From Nitrospiraceae bacterium (GTDB lineage: Bacteria; Nitrospirota; Thermodesulfovibrionia; UBA6902), in contig QZJG01000012.1 in the NCBI GenBank assembly GCA_003599275.1, positions 1-47,280 on the forward strand: a stretch of 47,280 nt of DNA. Direction: 5' to 3'. This document shows, in pieces, positions 1 to 7,386 of this stretch. The stretch's first letter is position 1. Every line of letters begins with the position of its first letter. The notes under the pieces are model-generated. The model saw only the letters and a program-made list of their open reading frames with translations, searched no databases and was not told the origin of the DNA. The position numbers and the translations under genes were made by a program.

Positions 1-384
1 GGGTCTCTTGTAGGTGGCCCTCTTCTTGAACTTGACGCCCTTGAATTCAGCATCAACCGGATCTACAGGACAGACAGGAACACACGGCGGGTTGTCACAG
101 TGATTACAGAGCCAGGGAAGAATGTCCCTCTGTGCCTTCGGGAATTCACCATGCTCATTGTATATAACCTGTGACTTGAAGACGCCGAGCCTCGTTTCAA
201 ATTCTGTCTTACAGGCTATGGCACATGCCTTGCAGCCTATGCATCTGTCGAGATCGATGACCATCGCCCATCTTTCGCCTTTTGCCGCTTCAGCATTTTC
301 TGCAACGGAAAGGACACCTGCTGTTGCCACTGCTGCGCCTGTTACAACAGCTCCTTTCAGAAAATCCCTTCTTTTGATTTTCAT
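1..384 (-). CDS. Tat-exported 4Fe-4S ferredoxin-type oxidoreductase subunit (5' part, truncated by window edge)
   Basis: The minus strand is open from an ATG at 384 to the window edge (128 codons, no stop). The N-terminus carries a twin-arginine signal (KIKRRDFLKG) followed by a hydrophobic, Ala-rich stretch. The mature part has a ferredoxin-type cluster motif CIGCKACAIAC near residues 49-59 and a further Cys set, CNHCDNPPCVPVC. This pattern fits the electron-transfer subunit of molybdopterin oxidoreductases (PsrB/TtrB/NrfC-like), which pass electrons on the periplasmic side. A strong ribosome site (AAGGAGG, revcomp of about 391-397) sets the start. The mobA and tatA genes upstream on the same strand fit a Mo-enzyme and Tat context, but the catalytic subunit is outside the window, so the substrate is unknown. 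Confidence 0.88.
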   Translation of the reverse strand, partial: MKIKRRDFLKGAVVTGAAVATAGVLSVAENAEAAKGERWAMVIDLDRCIGCKACAIACKTEFETRLGVFKSQVIYNEHGEFPKAQRDILPWLCNHCDNPPCVPVCPVDPVDAEFKGVKFKKRATYKRP

Positions 385-413
385 TAACTTCCTCCTTTCG
401 GTTTTCTGTCATC

Positions 414-438
414 TCAGGTCCCATTGTCCGGGACCTGA
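414..438. repeat. Perfect 9-bp inverted repeat upstream of the Fe-S gene
   Basis: TCAGGTCCC (414-422) and GGGACCTGA (430-438) form a perfect stem with a 7-nt loop. It lies 30 bp before the Fe-S subunit start. A second hairpin, CCTCCCG/CGGGAGG (459-465 and 469-475), lies just beyond. On the minus strand neither is followed by a U-tract, so they look more like an operator or an mRNA structure than a terminator. Function is inferred only from position. Confidence 0.4.
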
Positions 439-484
439 AATTTTAAGATTCCTTCTTCCCTCCCGGAACGGGAGGCGTTACAAC

Positions 485-784
485 TCAATTTTGCCGGACC
501 CTCACCTCCTTCAGCGTAAAAAAAATGTTTGAAGTTTTTTCGGGTAATGCTTTAAATAAATAATCCGCGCCGGGGGCGCAACCATAGGAAACATTAATCT
601 TATCGGCAGCGGATTCGTTTACTTTAACTGTGGCGCAGGCGAAGACGGCTTTTCCCTTTACCGGGAATGTGTCGTCTAAAACGGGGTGATCAAAACAGAC
701 CGCATTTGCAGGACAGCTCTCGATGTGTGGAAGGCGACAGGCCTTTTCAATAAAATAATCTTTTATGTTAGTCGCTGATAGCAC
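485..784 (-). CDS. Small hypothetical protein, Cys-containing (doubtful)
   Basis: A 99-codon reading frame starting with GTG, immediately after an in-frame TAA of the preceding small frame. It contains several Cys (residues near 16, 24, 29, 50 and 69) and a hydrophilic C-terminus rich in K and E. I recognise no family. There is no clear ribosome binding site and no signal peptide. It shares its frame with the upstream ORF at 785-973, so the two could be one gene interrupted by a TAA, or neither may be a gene. It is listed because no better gene occupies this 600-bp gap between alr and the Fe-S subunit. Confidence 0.3.
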   Translation of the reverse strand: MLSATNIKDYFIEKACRLPHIESCPANAVCFDHPVLDDTFPVKGKAVFACATVKVNESAADKINVSYGCAPGADYLFKALPEKTSNIFFTLKEVRVRQN

Positions 785-955
785 TTAAAATATAAGTTGT
801 TCGATGCTAACGGCAATATGTTTTGTTATTGTAACGAGTTGTTTTTTCTGAGGCGCTTCCTCATGGAAGCATGACGGTTTTTTTAGATCCTGACAAGTAG
901 GTGCGTCTTTATGGTTGAAGTCAGTTCCCATAAAAATAACGTTTAACTTTATCAT
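785..955 (-). CDS. Very small hypothetical ORF (doubtful)
   Basis: A short frame of 56 codons if started at the internal ATG at 955 (a GTG at 973 is also possible). It has two Cys and many Lys, with no recognisable domain. It ends in TAA and is followed directly in the same frame by the 485-784 ORF. It could be the 5' part of a broken gene or a chance frame downstream of alr. Confidence 0.18.
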   Translation of the reverse strand: MIKLNVIFMGTDFNHKDAPTCQDLKKPSCFHEEAPQKKQLVTITKHIAVSIEQLIF

Positions 956-997
956 AATCGGCCCCAAAATCACAAGGAGTGCGGCAAGCGCTCAAGT

Positions 998-2080
998 CTA
1001 CTTATAAAATCTTCTGACTCGGCGGCCTATGGACGTAAGGACCTCATAGGGAATGGTCCCGATTTTAGCGGCGATATCTGCGGCGGTGATTTTCTCTTTC
1101 TTCTGACGTCCAATCAATACGACTTCGGAGCCGATGCGGACATCAGGGATATCTGTAACGTCGACCATCACGGTGTCCATGCAGACCCTGCCGACAACCG
1201 GGGCGCGTCTGGCGTTGATCAATACCTCTCCGCAATTGGAAAGTCTCCTGTTGTATCCATCGGCATAGCCGACAGGGATTGTTGCGATGACACTCTTCCT
1301 TTTTGTGATGAAAGTCCTGCCATAGCTTATCGGGGTGCCGGTGGGGACTTTCTTGATCAACAGTACCGAACTCTTAAGACTTAACACGGGTTTGAGCTCA
1401 GGACCGCCGTAACCGTAAAGCATGATGCCGGGTCTCACCATATTAAAATGGGCGGCGGGCATATCCAGAACGGCCGCGCTGTTTGCCATGTGAAGATATT
1501 TGAAGACGATATTTTTTTGTCTCAGCTCCCTGACAAGAGAAATGTATCTTCCCATTTGCCGGCCGGCAAACTCTTTATCTTCAAGGTCTGCGTCGGAGAA
1601 ATGGCTCATGAGTCCTTCAAGGCTGATATTTTTCAAAGAGGCCATTTTGGGAATGACCGTGCGGGCCTTATCGATATCAAATCCCAGACGGCCCATGCCC
1701 GTATCCACTTTAACATGCACTGCAATTTTGCATTTGCGGCGGTGCGCCTCTTTATCGAATCTCCGGGCTGTGTCGAGGTCGAAAATTACGGGAGTGAGGT
1801 TGTATCTGAAGCATTCATCGAAATTGTCTCTGTCGAAAAAGACAAGCAAGTCGACATTTATACCTGATTCTCTTAAGGAGACGGCCTCGTTTGTGAAGGC
1901 CACACCGAGACGTGAAATACCTTGCTGGATGAGGTGGTTGGATATTTCTGTGGCGCCGTGGCCATAGGCATCGGCCTTTACGACAGCGAGTATATTCTTG
2001 TTGCCGGTCTTTTTTCTGACGATTCCGAGATTGTAAGAAAGTGACTTAAGGTCGATTTCGGCAACAGCATTCGATCTCAC
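998..2080 (-). CDS. alr: Alanine racemase
   Basis: A 360-residue fold-type III PLP enzyme that interconverts L- and D-alanine in the cytoplasm for peptidoglycan. The PLP lysine is K35 in AVVKADAYGHG, and the second catalytic base is Y253 in ISYGRTF. The VKVDTGMGRLGF segment is also typical. Length is normal for the family. The start is a GTG directly abutting the tatA stop (TAAGTG), so translation is probably coupled. It lies downstream in the minus-strand block and is likely co-transcribed with hisS, mobA and tatA. Confidence 0.95.
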   Translation of the reverse strand: MRSNAVAEIDLKSLSYNLGIVRKKTGNKNILAVVKADAYGHGATEISNHLIQQGISRLGVAFTNEAVSLRESGINVDLLVFFDRDNFDECFRYNLTPVIFDLDTARRFDKEAHRRKCKIAVHVKVDTGMGRLGFDIDKARTVIPKMASLKNISLEGLMSHFSDADLEDKEFAGRQMGRYISLVRELRQKNIVFKYLHMANSAAVLDMPAAHFNMVRPGIMLYGYGGPELKPVLSLKSSVLLIKKVPTGTPISYGRTFITKRKSVIATIPVGYADGYNRRLSNCGEVLINARRAPVVGRVCMDTVMVDVTDIPDVRIGSEVVLIGRQKKEKITAADIAAKIGTIPYEVLTSIGRRVRRFYK

Positions 2081-2296
2081 TTACGACTTGCTTTCTTTGC
2101 CTGCCTCCGGGATCTCCGTCTTTTCTGCTTTGTTTGTGGGCGTCACATTGATCTCATCGGCTGCGGAAGTCGACTTTTTAAAGTTTTTTATGGCTTCCCC
2201 TATCCCTTTGCCGATCTGCGGTAATCTTGTTGAGCCGAAAAGTATTACTACAATCACCAGTATTATAATCAACTCCGTAGTTCCAAGTCCGAACAT
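2081..2296 (-). CDS. tatA: Twin-arginine translocase subunit TatA/E
   Basis: A 71-residue membrane protein with one N-terminal transmembrane helix (about residues 4-21), the [22 protein letters not shown] amphipathic segment of TatA/E and a charged, low-complexity tail. TatA oligomers form the pore for folded, cofactor-loaded proteins. The nearby Tat-signal Fe-S protein (1-384) would be a client. A perfect ribosome site (AAGGAGG) precedes the ATG and lies in the end of mobA. TatB and TatC are not in the window. Confidence 0.95.
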   Translation of the reverse strand: MFGLGTTELIIILVIVVILFGSTRLPQIGKGIGEAIKNFKKSTSAADEINVTPTNKAEKTEIPEAGKESKS

Positions 2297-2298
2297 TT

Positions 2299-2937
2299 TT
2301 ACCTCCTTTTCAGTCTTTCTTTAAATTTTAACCTGTCCTCGGGACGCAGATACTGATCGACGTCATCCGGGGTATTCAGGTTAATAAAAGACCTTGACTC
2401 AAGGTCTCTTTTTCTGATTTCTTCCGTTGTCACATATTTTACCCTTTTGTCATAAAAAAGTAAAAAATCTTTCAGCGCTCTCTTGCCTGAAAGTATAAAC
2501 CGCTCTATGGAGGTCGTAGTTCTGGAAGAATAAAACGAAAAAAGCGGCTCAGGCCTGTTGTCCCGGACAGGGGCCACTATGTCATGGTTATCTCTCTCTG
2601 TCGCCATATATCTGATGAGAGCCGGATTTATAAAAGGCATGTCGCAGGCCGATACAAAAATCCATCGTTCGGATGAATTCAGGAGCGCCGTAAATACCCC
2701 TGTCATAGGTCCGCGTATGTCGTAAACGTCGCCGAACATCGGGGCATCGAGGTATGAATAGAGCTCCGGCTGGTTCGTGATGATGAAGGTCTCTTTGAAG
2801 CATTGTTTCATGATCTTGAGGTTTCTTTCGATGATCTTTTTGCCCTCAACTTCGATAAAGCCCTTCAATACAGGCATTCGCTTGTTCTCGCCGCCAGCAA
2901 GGATTACTCCGGTGCAATTTTCAATAAAATTATTCAC
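2299..2937 (-). CDS. mobA: Molybdenum cofactor guanylyltransferase MobA-like
   Basis: A 212-residue nucleotidyltransferase with the N-terminal GTP-binding signature [11 protein letters not shown], a lysine further on (VLKGF) and the [13 protein letters not shown] segment typical of MobA/MobA-like proteins. MobA attaches GMP to molybdopterin to give the bis-MGD cofactor of DMSO-reductase-family enzymes. The usual MGxDK motif is altered to MPVLKG, so substrate range should be judged with care. The GTG start overlaps the hisS stop by 4 nt (GTGA). Neighbouring tatA and the Fe-S subunit support a Mo-enzyme maturation role. Confidence 0.85.
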   Translation of the reverse strand: MNNFIENCTGVILAGGENKRMPVLKGFIEVEGKKIIERNLKIMKQCFKETFIITNQPELYSYLDAPMFGDVYDIRGPMTGVFTALLNSSERWIFVSACDMPFINPALIRYMATERDNHDIVAPVRDNRPEPLFSFYSSRTTTSIERFILSGKRALKDFLLFYDKRVKYVTTEEIRKRDLESRSFINLNTPDDVDQYLRPEDRLKFKERLKRR

Positions 2938-4205
2938 TTTAGTGGAATGATGCCCTGGATCCTGATTGTTTTTGCCAATTCCTCACCATTCAGGGCGCTT
3001 TTTGTCTCTGTCCCGTTGACCATATTTTTGACAACGGCCTCGCCGTTTTTTATCTCACTATCTCCAATGACAACTATATGTTTTGCGTTTATCCGGTTTG
3101 CCTTCCGCATCTGGCTTTTGAGAGATGAACCAACATAATTTGCCTCGACCCAAAGTCTCTCCATCCTTAATTTTTCAGCAAGCAAAAAGGCCTTTTCAGA
3201 GGCTTCTTCCCCAATTGGACATATTAAAAGGTCGGGCCCATCAGAGTTCTTCATGGAATCCTTTATAAGAGGGACAATCCTTTCCATGCCGATGGCAAAG
3301 CCGATCCCCGGGGTCGGCGGGCCTCCGAATTCATCCACCAGGCCGTCGTATCTGCCCCCGGCCGCAACAGCTTTCTGACTGCCTAATGATTCGCTGGTAA
3401 CTTCAAAGGCTGTCTTTATGTAGTAGTCAAGCCCTCTGACGAGATTGGGATTAATCGTGTGCGGCACGTTTAACATATTGAGGTTGTGCTTCAGACTTTC
3501 AAAATGCCCTTTACAGTCAGCACATAGATAGTCCGTCACTGGAGGTGAGCCCTGACGCGAGCTGATGCAATCCGGGACCTTGCAGTCAAGAATCCTCAGA
3601 GGATTGAGATCAAACCTTCTCTGACAGTCGCTGCAGAAGCTGCCTAATTTGTCGCGCAGGAAATTTTTCAGCGCATCCCTGAAAGCGGGACGGCAATTTT
3701 TGCATCCCATGGAGGTGACTTCGAAATTCAGACCTTTTAGCCCTATGTCGCCCAATATCCTTGCGAGCATCGAGATTATCTCGGCGTCGATCTTCGGCTC
3801 CTCAATGCCCATGGCCTCGGCGCCTATCTGATAAAACTGCCTGTAGCGGAATGCCTGCGGTCTTTCATACCGGAACATCGGGCCCATGTAATAAAATCTT
3901 TGCGGGGCGGGTTCGTTATAAAGGTGGTGCTCGACATAGGCCCTGACAAATGAGGCCGTGCCTTCAGGCCGGAGGGTCACACTGCGGCCGCCTTTGTCCT
4001 GAAAGGTATACATTTCTTTTTCAACGATATCGGAGGTCTCGCCGATGCTTCTGATAAAGACGTCGGTTGATTCAAGTACGGGCAGCCTGATCTCCTGATA
4101 GCCGTAAGTACAGAAGATTTCCCGCGAGGTCTTTTCAATATGCTGCCAGATGGAAATCTCCGGGGGCAGGATGTCCTGCAGGCCTTTGAGGGTTTTATAT
4201 TTCAT
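2934..4205 (-). CDS. hisS: Histidyl-tRNA synthetase
   Basis: A 423-residue class II aminoacyl-tRNA synthetase that charges tRNA-His. It has the N-terminal KGLQDILPPE, the motif 2 region (MFRYERP then FRYRQFYQIGAE), the histidine-binding LVRGLDYY and AGGRYDGL segments, the motif 3 GIGFAIGMERI, and a C-terminal anticodon-binding domain. A central Cys-rich stretch (CKNC, CSDC, CADC, about residues 168-240) is reminiscent of a zinc-ribbon insertion. It overlaps divIVA upstream by 11 nt and mobA downstream by 4 nt, so the three are almost certainly one transcript. Confidence 0.96.
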   Translation of the reverse strand: MKYKTLKGLQDILPPEISIWQHIEKTSREIFCTYGYQEIRLPVLESTDVFIRSIGETSDIVEKEMYTFQDKGGRSVTLRPEGTASFVRAYVEHHLYNEPAPQRFYYMGPMFRYERPQAFRYRQFYQIGAEAMGIEEPKIDAEIISMLARILGDIGLKGLNFEVTSMGCKNCRPAFRDALKNFLRDKLGSFCSDCQRRFDLNPLRILDCKVPDCISSRQGSPPVTDYLCADCKGHFESLKHNLNMLNVPHTINPNLVRGLDYYIKTAFEVTSESLGSQKAVAAGGRYDGLVDEFGGPPTPGIGFAIGMERIVPLIKDSMKNSDGPDLLICPIGEEASEKAFLLAEKLRMERLWVEANYVGSSLKSQMRKANRINAKHIVVIGDSEIKNGEAVVKNMVNGTETKSALNGEELAKTIRIQGIIPLK

Positions 4206-4668
4206 CCGGTGTTTCCGCCTCGCGCTCCTTGTCGAACTCCATCATGCCGAGGTGGCTTTCTATAAGCCTTTTCACCTCTTCCTTGAAATGCCTCCTGATG
4301 CCCTTGAGGTCTGTTATGTCTTCATGTATCTTGACTACTTTTTCCTGGGCCGCGCGCAGCATTTCCTCCGCCTTTAATTCGGACTCTTTGATTATGAGCT
4401 CCGCATCCTTTTTGGCGGTATTTCTGTAATCATCGACCATTTGCTGCGTGCTGATGAGCGTGTCCTTAAGCGTGGTCTCTATATTCTTATATTCCTTTAA
4501 CTGCTTTTCGAACCTTCTTGCCTCTTCACGTAAATTTGCGTTGTCCCTGAGAAGCTCCTCCATCTCTTCCCTGATCAGCTCGAGAAACGAATCGACTTCT
4601 TCCATGTCGAAACCCCTGAACTTTGTAGCGAATTGTTTCTGCTGGATATCAAGCGGTGTTATTCTCAT
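4195..4668 (-). CDS. DivIVA-domain protein
   Basis: A 157-residue protein with the DivIVA N-terminal signature (ITPLDIQQKQFATKFRGFDMEEVDSFL in two adjoining parts) followed by a long coiled coil (about residues 30-130) rich in E, K and L. DivIVA proteins sense membrane curvature and organise poles or septa. In diderm bacteria the same short form often sits next to yggT and proC, as here. A very strong ribosome site (AAGGAGG) fixes the start. Its precise client is not visible. Confidence 0.9.
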   Translation of the reverse strand: MRITPLDIQQKQFATKFRGFDMEEVDSFLELIREEMEELLRDNANLREEARRFEKQLKEYKNIETTLKDTLISTQQMVDDYRNTAKKDAELIIKESELKAEEMLRAAQEKVVKIHEDITDLKGIRRHFKEEVKRLIESHLGMMEFDKEREAETPDEI

Positions 4669-4728
4669 GTCGCCTCCTTATAAATAATGTCATTGTTTTG
4701 TCTGGTAAAACGTCAGTGATATTTCGCG

Positions 4729-5025
4729 TCATCTCATCTTTGCTCCCATATCAAATAGTGACGACACCACGAAATACTTAAGGAACATAATCACCAGAAT
4801 AACTATCATCGGTGATATGTCAATGCCCATTGTAATACCGATGCGCTTCCGTATCGGCCTGAGCACGGGGTCCGTAACCGCATAGAGGAACCTCACAATC
4901 GGATTGTAGGGGTCCGGATTCACCCAGCTTAAAAGCGCCGAAATGATTATGATCCACATATATATTGTCAGAAGTGTGTCTAGAATATAAGCTACGGCAT
5001 TAAATAAATTTCCAAAGATAAACAT
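4729..5025 (-). CDS. yggT: YggT family membrane protein
   Basis: A 98-residue protein with two hydrophobic segments (about residues 8-32 and 68-92) separated by the conserved SALLSWVNPDPYNPIVRFL and DPVLRPIRKRI segments of the YggT family. These inner-membrane proteins are linked with osmotic tolerance and septum-associated functions, and the molecular activity is not known. It begins one base after the proC stop (TGACATG) with a GGGAGG ribosome site inside the end of proC, so the two are translationally coupled. Confidence 0.92.
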   Translation of the reverse strand: MFIFGNLFNAVAYILDTLLTIYMWIIIISALLSWVNPDPYNPIVRFLYAVTDPVLRPIRKRIGITMGIDISPMIVILVIMFLKYFVVSSLFDMGAKMR

Positions 5026-5026
5026 G

Positions 5027-5830
5027 TCAGCCTCCCGGTCCTTTTCCTAATTCCTCCGCCCTCTTTTTAGCCGAAGCAAGGGCCGCTGTCACAATCTCTC
5101 TCAAACCCTTTTCATGAAACACGCTCAATCCCGCGGCGGTAGTGCCGCCGGGCGATGTTACCATTTCCCTGAGCTTTGAGGGGGGCATGCCTGTTTCCAG
5201 TAACCCTGCCGTACCGATAGCAGTCTGCACTGTCAGGGTAAAAGCATCGTCTCCGCTCAGTCCCAGTTCAGTCCCGGCTTCAATCATTGACTCAATGAAA
5301 AGGGCGATAAACGCAGGGCCGCTTCCCGAAAGGGCGGTCACGGCGTTCATCTGTTTTTCAGGCAATACGACAAGTTCGCCTATGGACATAAAGATTTCCT
5401 TGACGGTCGCGATATCAGTATCTGAAAAACATTCACACAGAGACATGACGGTCATGCCTTTTTGTACAAGGGCGGGCGTGTTGGGCATGACCCTTATCAG
5501 TCTTTTGGTTTTCAGCCTGGATGACAAATACGACAGCGTAATACCTGCGGCAATCGAGACCACTGTCTTTTCTTCTGTGACCGCTCCGCCGATTTCATCA
5601 AGAACGGCCTCCATGTTCTGCGGCTTCACGGCAAGTATTATTATATTGCACGAAGCTGCGACTTCTGTATTCGATGAGGTCGTTTTCACGCCGTAGGTCT
5701 GTTCAAGGAATTTCCTTCTGTCCTCATGCGGTTCCGAGACTGTAATGTCTCTCCTGACTCCTGATTCCTGACTCCTGACTCCTTTTATAATGGCTTCCGC
5801 CATGTTTCCGCCGCCTATGAAACCGGTCAT
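5027..5830 (-). CDS. proC: Pyrroline-5-carboxylate reductase
   Basis: A 267-residue NAD(P)H-dependent reductase for the last step of proline synthesis. The Rossmann start GFIGGGNMAEAI (residues 3-14), the AVKPQNME segment and the C-terminal ALSGSGPAFIALFIESM and TSPGGTTAAGL motifs are all present. Residues about 18-29 (GVRSQESGVRRD) are encoded by a 7-nt tandem repeat (see 5751-5783) that fills the loop after the first helix. It lies between yggS and yggT, a very common gene order. Confidence 0.95.
   Translation of the reverse strand: MTGFIGGGNMAEAIIKGVRSQESGVRRDITVSEPHEDRRKFLEQTYGVKTTSSNTEVAASCNIIILAVKPQNMEAVLDEIGGAVTEEKTVVSIAAGITLSYLSSRLKTKRLIRVMPNTPALVQKGMTVMSLCECFSDTDIATVKEIFMSIGELVVLPEKQMNAVTALSGSGPAFIALFIESMIEAGTELGLSGDDAFTLTVQTAIGTAGLLETGMPPSKLREMVTSPGGTTAAGLSVFHEKGLREIVTAALASAKKRAEELGKGPGG
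5751..5783 (-). repeat. Heptanucleotide tandem repeat inside proC
   Basis: About 4.7 copies of CTCCTGA (TCAGGAG on the coding strand), one copy differing by one base. The period is exactly 7, so gain or loss of one unit would shift the proC frame. Related 7-nt tracts occur at 11198-11225 and 37460-37490. Confidence 0.85.
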
Positions 5831-5834
5831 AAAA

Positions 5835-6620
5835 TTAATTTCTCTCCCCGAATATCGCGGTCCCTATCCTGACCATAGTAGACCCTTCTTCAATCGCGAC
5901 TTCAAAGTCGTTCGACATGCCCATGGACAATTCCGGCAAGGTAATGCCTTTTGCCAATGCCTTTTCCCTGATCTTCCTCAATCTTATAAAAAATGGCCGG
6001 GCCGCTTCGGGGTCTTCAAAGAACGGAGGTATTGTCATAAGACCTTCAGGTTTGAGACCGTCCATCTCTTTTATTCTCTCAAGCAGGGTCATTAATTCAT
6101 TCTCCGCAACCCCGTGCTTTGTCGCTTCATACGAAAGTTTTACCTGTATGAGGACACGTTGTCTTTTCCCGGCCTTTTGCGACTGCCTGTTTATTTCTTC
6201 TGCCAAAGATACGGAATCGACCGAATGTATCAGGTCGAAAAGTCGGACCGCAGCCTTTGCTTTGTTCTTTTGCAGGTTGCCGATCAAATGCCACTCAACC
6301 ACCCCTAAGGTCCCACCTTCGGCATTAGGGCGGGGGACTCTTAACTCATAATCCGTAATTTTTTTCTGCGCCTCCTGCACCCTGTTTTCTCCCAGGATTG
6401 TGACCCCTGCTTTTACGGCCTCGATGATTTCCGGCAGCTCAATCGTCTTTGTGACCGCCACGAGTTTTATGTCCTGAGGCGTTCTTTTGGCCCTGACAGC
6501 AGAGTTCTGGATTTTTTCCCGGACCGCTATGAGGTTTTCCGAAATCCTCATCGTATAGAAGCCTAACATTTTTGATTTTTTATTTACAACATAAAAAGGC
6601 TTGACCGGAGCAACAGGCAT
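5835..6620 (-). CDS. yggS: YggS/PROSC family PLP-binding protein
   Basis: A single-domain TIM-barrel PLP-binding protein without known catalysis, involved in PLP homeostasis. The PLP lysine lies in KLVAVTKTI (K58 of the long form). HLIGNLQKNK, IHSVDSV and the C-terminal LSMGMSNDFEVAIEEGSTMVRIGTAIFG are family hallmarks. The family usually starts near MRISENL (ATG at 6551), giving about 238 residues. The longer form from 6620 is kept because a GGAGGG ribosome site precedes only that ATG. An unusual insertion (PRPNAEGGTLG) encoded by a palindrome lies before WHLIG. Confidence 0.93.
   Translation of the reverse strand: MPVAPVKPFYVVNKKSKMLGFYTMRISENLIAVREKIQNSAVRAKRTPQDIKLVAVTKTIELPEIIEAVKAGVTILGENRVQEAQKKITDYELRVPRPNAEGGTLGVVEWHLIGNLQKNKAKAAVRLFDLIHSVDSVSLAEEINRQSQKAGKRQRVLIQVKLSYEATKHGVAENELMTLLERIKEMDGLKPEGLMTIPPFFEDPEAARPFFIRLRKIREKALAKGITLPELSMGMSNDFEVAIEEGSTMVRIGTAIFGERN
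6302..6340 (-). repeat. Palindromic insert in the yggS coding sequence
   Basis: The segment contains a tight hairpin (AAGGT/ACCTT around CCC, 6307-6319) nested in a larger CCCTAA/TTAGGG pairing (6303-6308 with 6325-6330). It encodes about 12 residues (VPRPNAEGGTLG) in a loop where standard YggS proteins have only a few residues. It keeps the frame. This looks like a small palindromic element fixed in a gene, but a single copy in the window leaves that unproven. Confidence 0.45.
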
Positions 6621-6677
6621 AGGGATATTCCCTCCGTAAATCTCCTCAAATCCTCTTTATCAAAGAGGGGAATAATG

Positions 6678-6686
6678 TGTTATCAT
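6678..6686 (+). promoter_or_regulatory. Extended -10 promoter for the response-regulator operon
   Basis: TGT-TATCAT is an extended -10 element. Transcription would begin about 7 nt later, at 6693 or so, which is next to the ATG at 6694. No ribosome site is present, so the mRNA would be nearly leaderless. A 7-bp hairpin (CCTCTTT/AAAGAGG, 6652-6668) lies immediately upstream and could be an operator. Confidence 0.4.
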
Positions 6687-6693
6687 TTTACAG

Positions 6694-7386
6694 ATGAACA
6701 AGGGCAGGATACTCGTTATCGAGGACGAGCAGAAGATAGCTGAAATCGTAAAGGCATATCTTGAAAAAGACGGCTTCCATGTCACAGTCGCTCCGACGGG
6801 CAGGAAGGCCATGTCTTTACTGAAAGATAAATACGACCTCATAATTCTGGACCTCATGCTCCCTGACATGGATGGGGAAGACATATGCCTTGCCGTGCGC
6901 AAAGACTCCGATGTGCCCATAATAATGTTGACCGCGAAGAGCGAAGAAGAAGACAGGATAAAGGGCCTCGGCATAGGCGCCGACGATTATGTTGTCAAAC
7001 CTTTCAGCCCGAGAGAGCTTGTTGCGAGAGTAAAGGCAATGCTGCGGAGGGTAAAGGGTGCAAAGGAGAGCAGCAGCTTTAATAAAGGCGGTCTTGTGAT
7101 CGACTCTTTTCGCTTCGAGGTGAGAAAAAGCGGCTCTCCCGTGGTCCTGACCCCCACGGAGTTCAGACTGCTGCAATGCCTTGCGGAACGTCCCGGACAG
7201 ATTTTTTCGAGGCTCCAGCTCGTCAATGTCATCCTCGGCTATGACTTTGAAGGATATGACAGGACCATCGATGCCCACATTAAAAACATCCGCCACAAGA
7301 TTGAAGAAGACCCCCGGGACCCTTCTTATATCAAAACAGTCTATGGAGTAGGATACAGATTTATCGGTCAGCCCGATGAGGACTAA
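6694..7386 (+). CDS. OmpR/PhoB-family response regulator
   Basis: A 230-residue regulator with an N-terminal receiver domain (acidic pocket E10, D11; phospho-acceptor D53; T80; K102) and a C-terminal winged-helix DNA-binding domain (about residues 130-225, ending in IKTVYGVGYRF). It overlaps the kinase gene by 11 nt, so the two form a cognate pair. The small Cys-rich exported protein and the TlpA-like selenoprotein immediately downstream make envelope redox or metal stress a reasonable, unproven signal. Confidence 0.95.
   Translation: MNKGRILVIEDEQKIAEIVKAYLEKDGFHVTVAPTGRKAMSLLKDKYDLIILDLMLPDMDGEDICLAVRKDSDVPIIMLTAKSEEEDRIKGLGIGADDYVVKPFSPRELVARVKAMLRRVKGAKESSSFNKGGLVIDSFRFEVRKSGSPVVLTPTEFRLLQCLAERPGQIFSRLQLVNVILGYDFEGYDRTIDAHIKNIRHKIEEDPRDPSYIKTVYGVGYRFIGQPDED

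Noticed and set aside
485..487. TGA ending the small ORF with a hairpin right after it, considered as a Sec codon
   Set aside because: The frame closes after 13 more codons, the loop (UUC) lacks the expected G unless the closing pair is opened, and there is no redox motif.
122..532. Plus-strand 136-codon frame near the left edge
   Set aside because: It is antisense to the Tat-signal ferredoxin-type gene with clear Cys motifs and crosses its leader.
1448..1967. Plus-strand open frames opposite alr
   Set aside because: Alanine racemase residues K35 and Y253 on the other strand leave no doubt about the coding strand.
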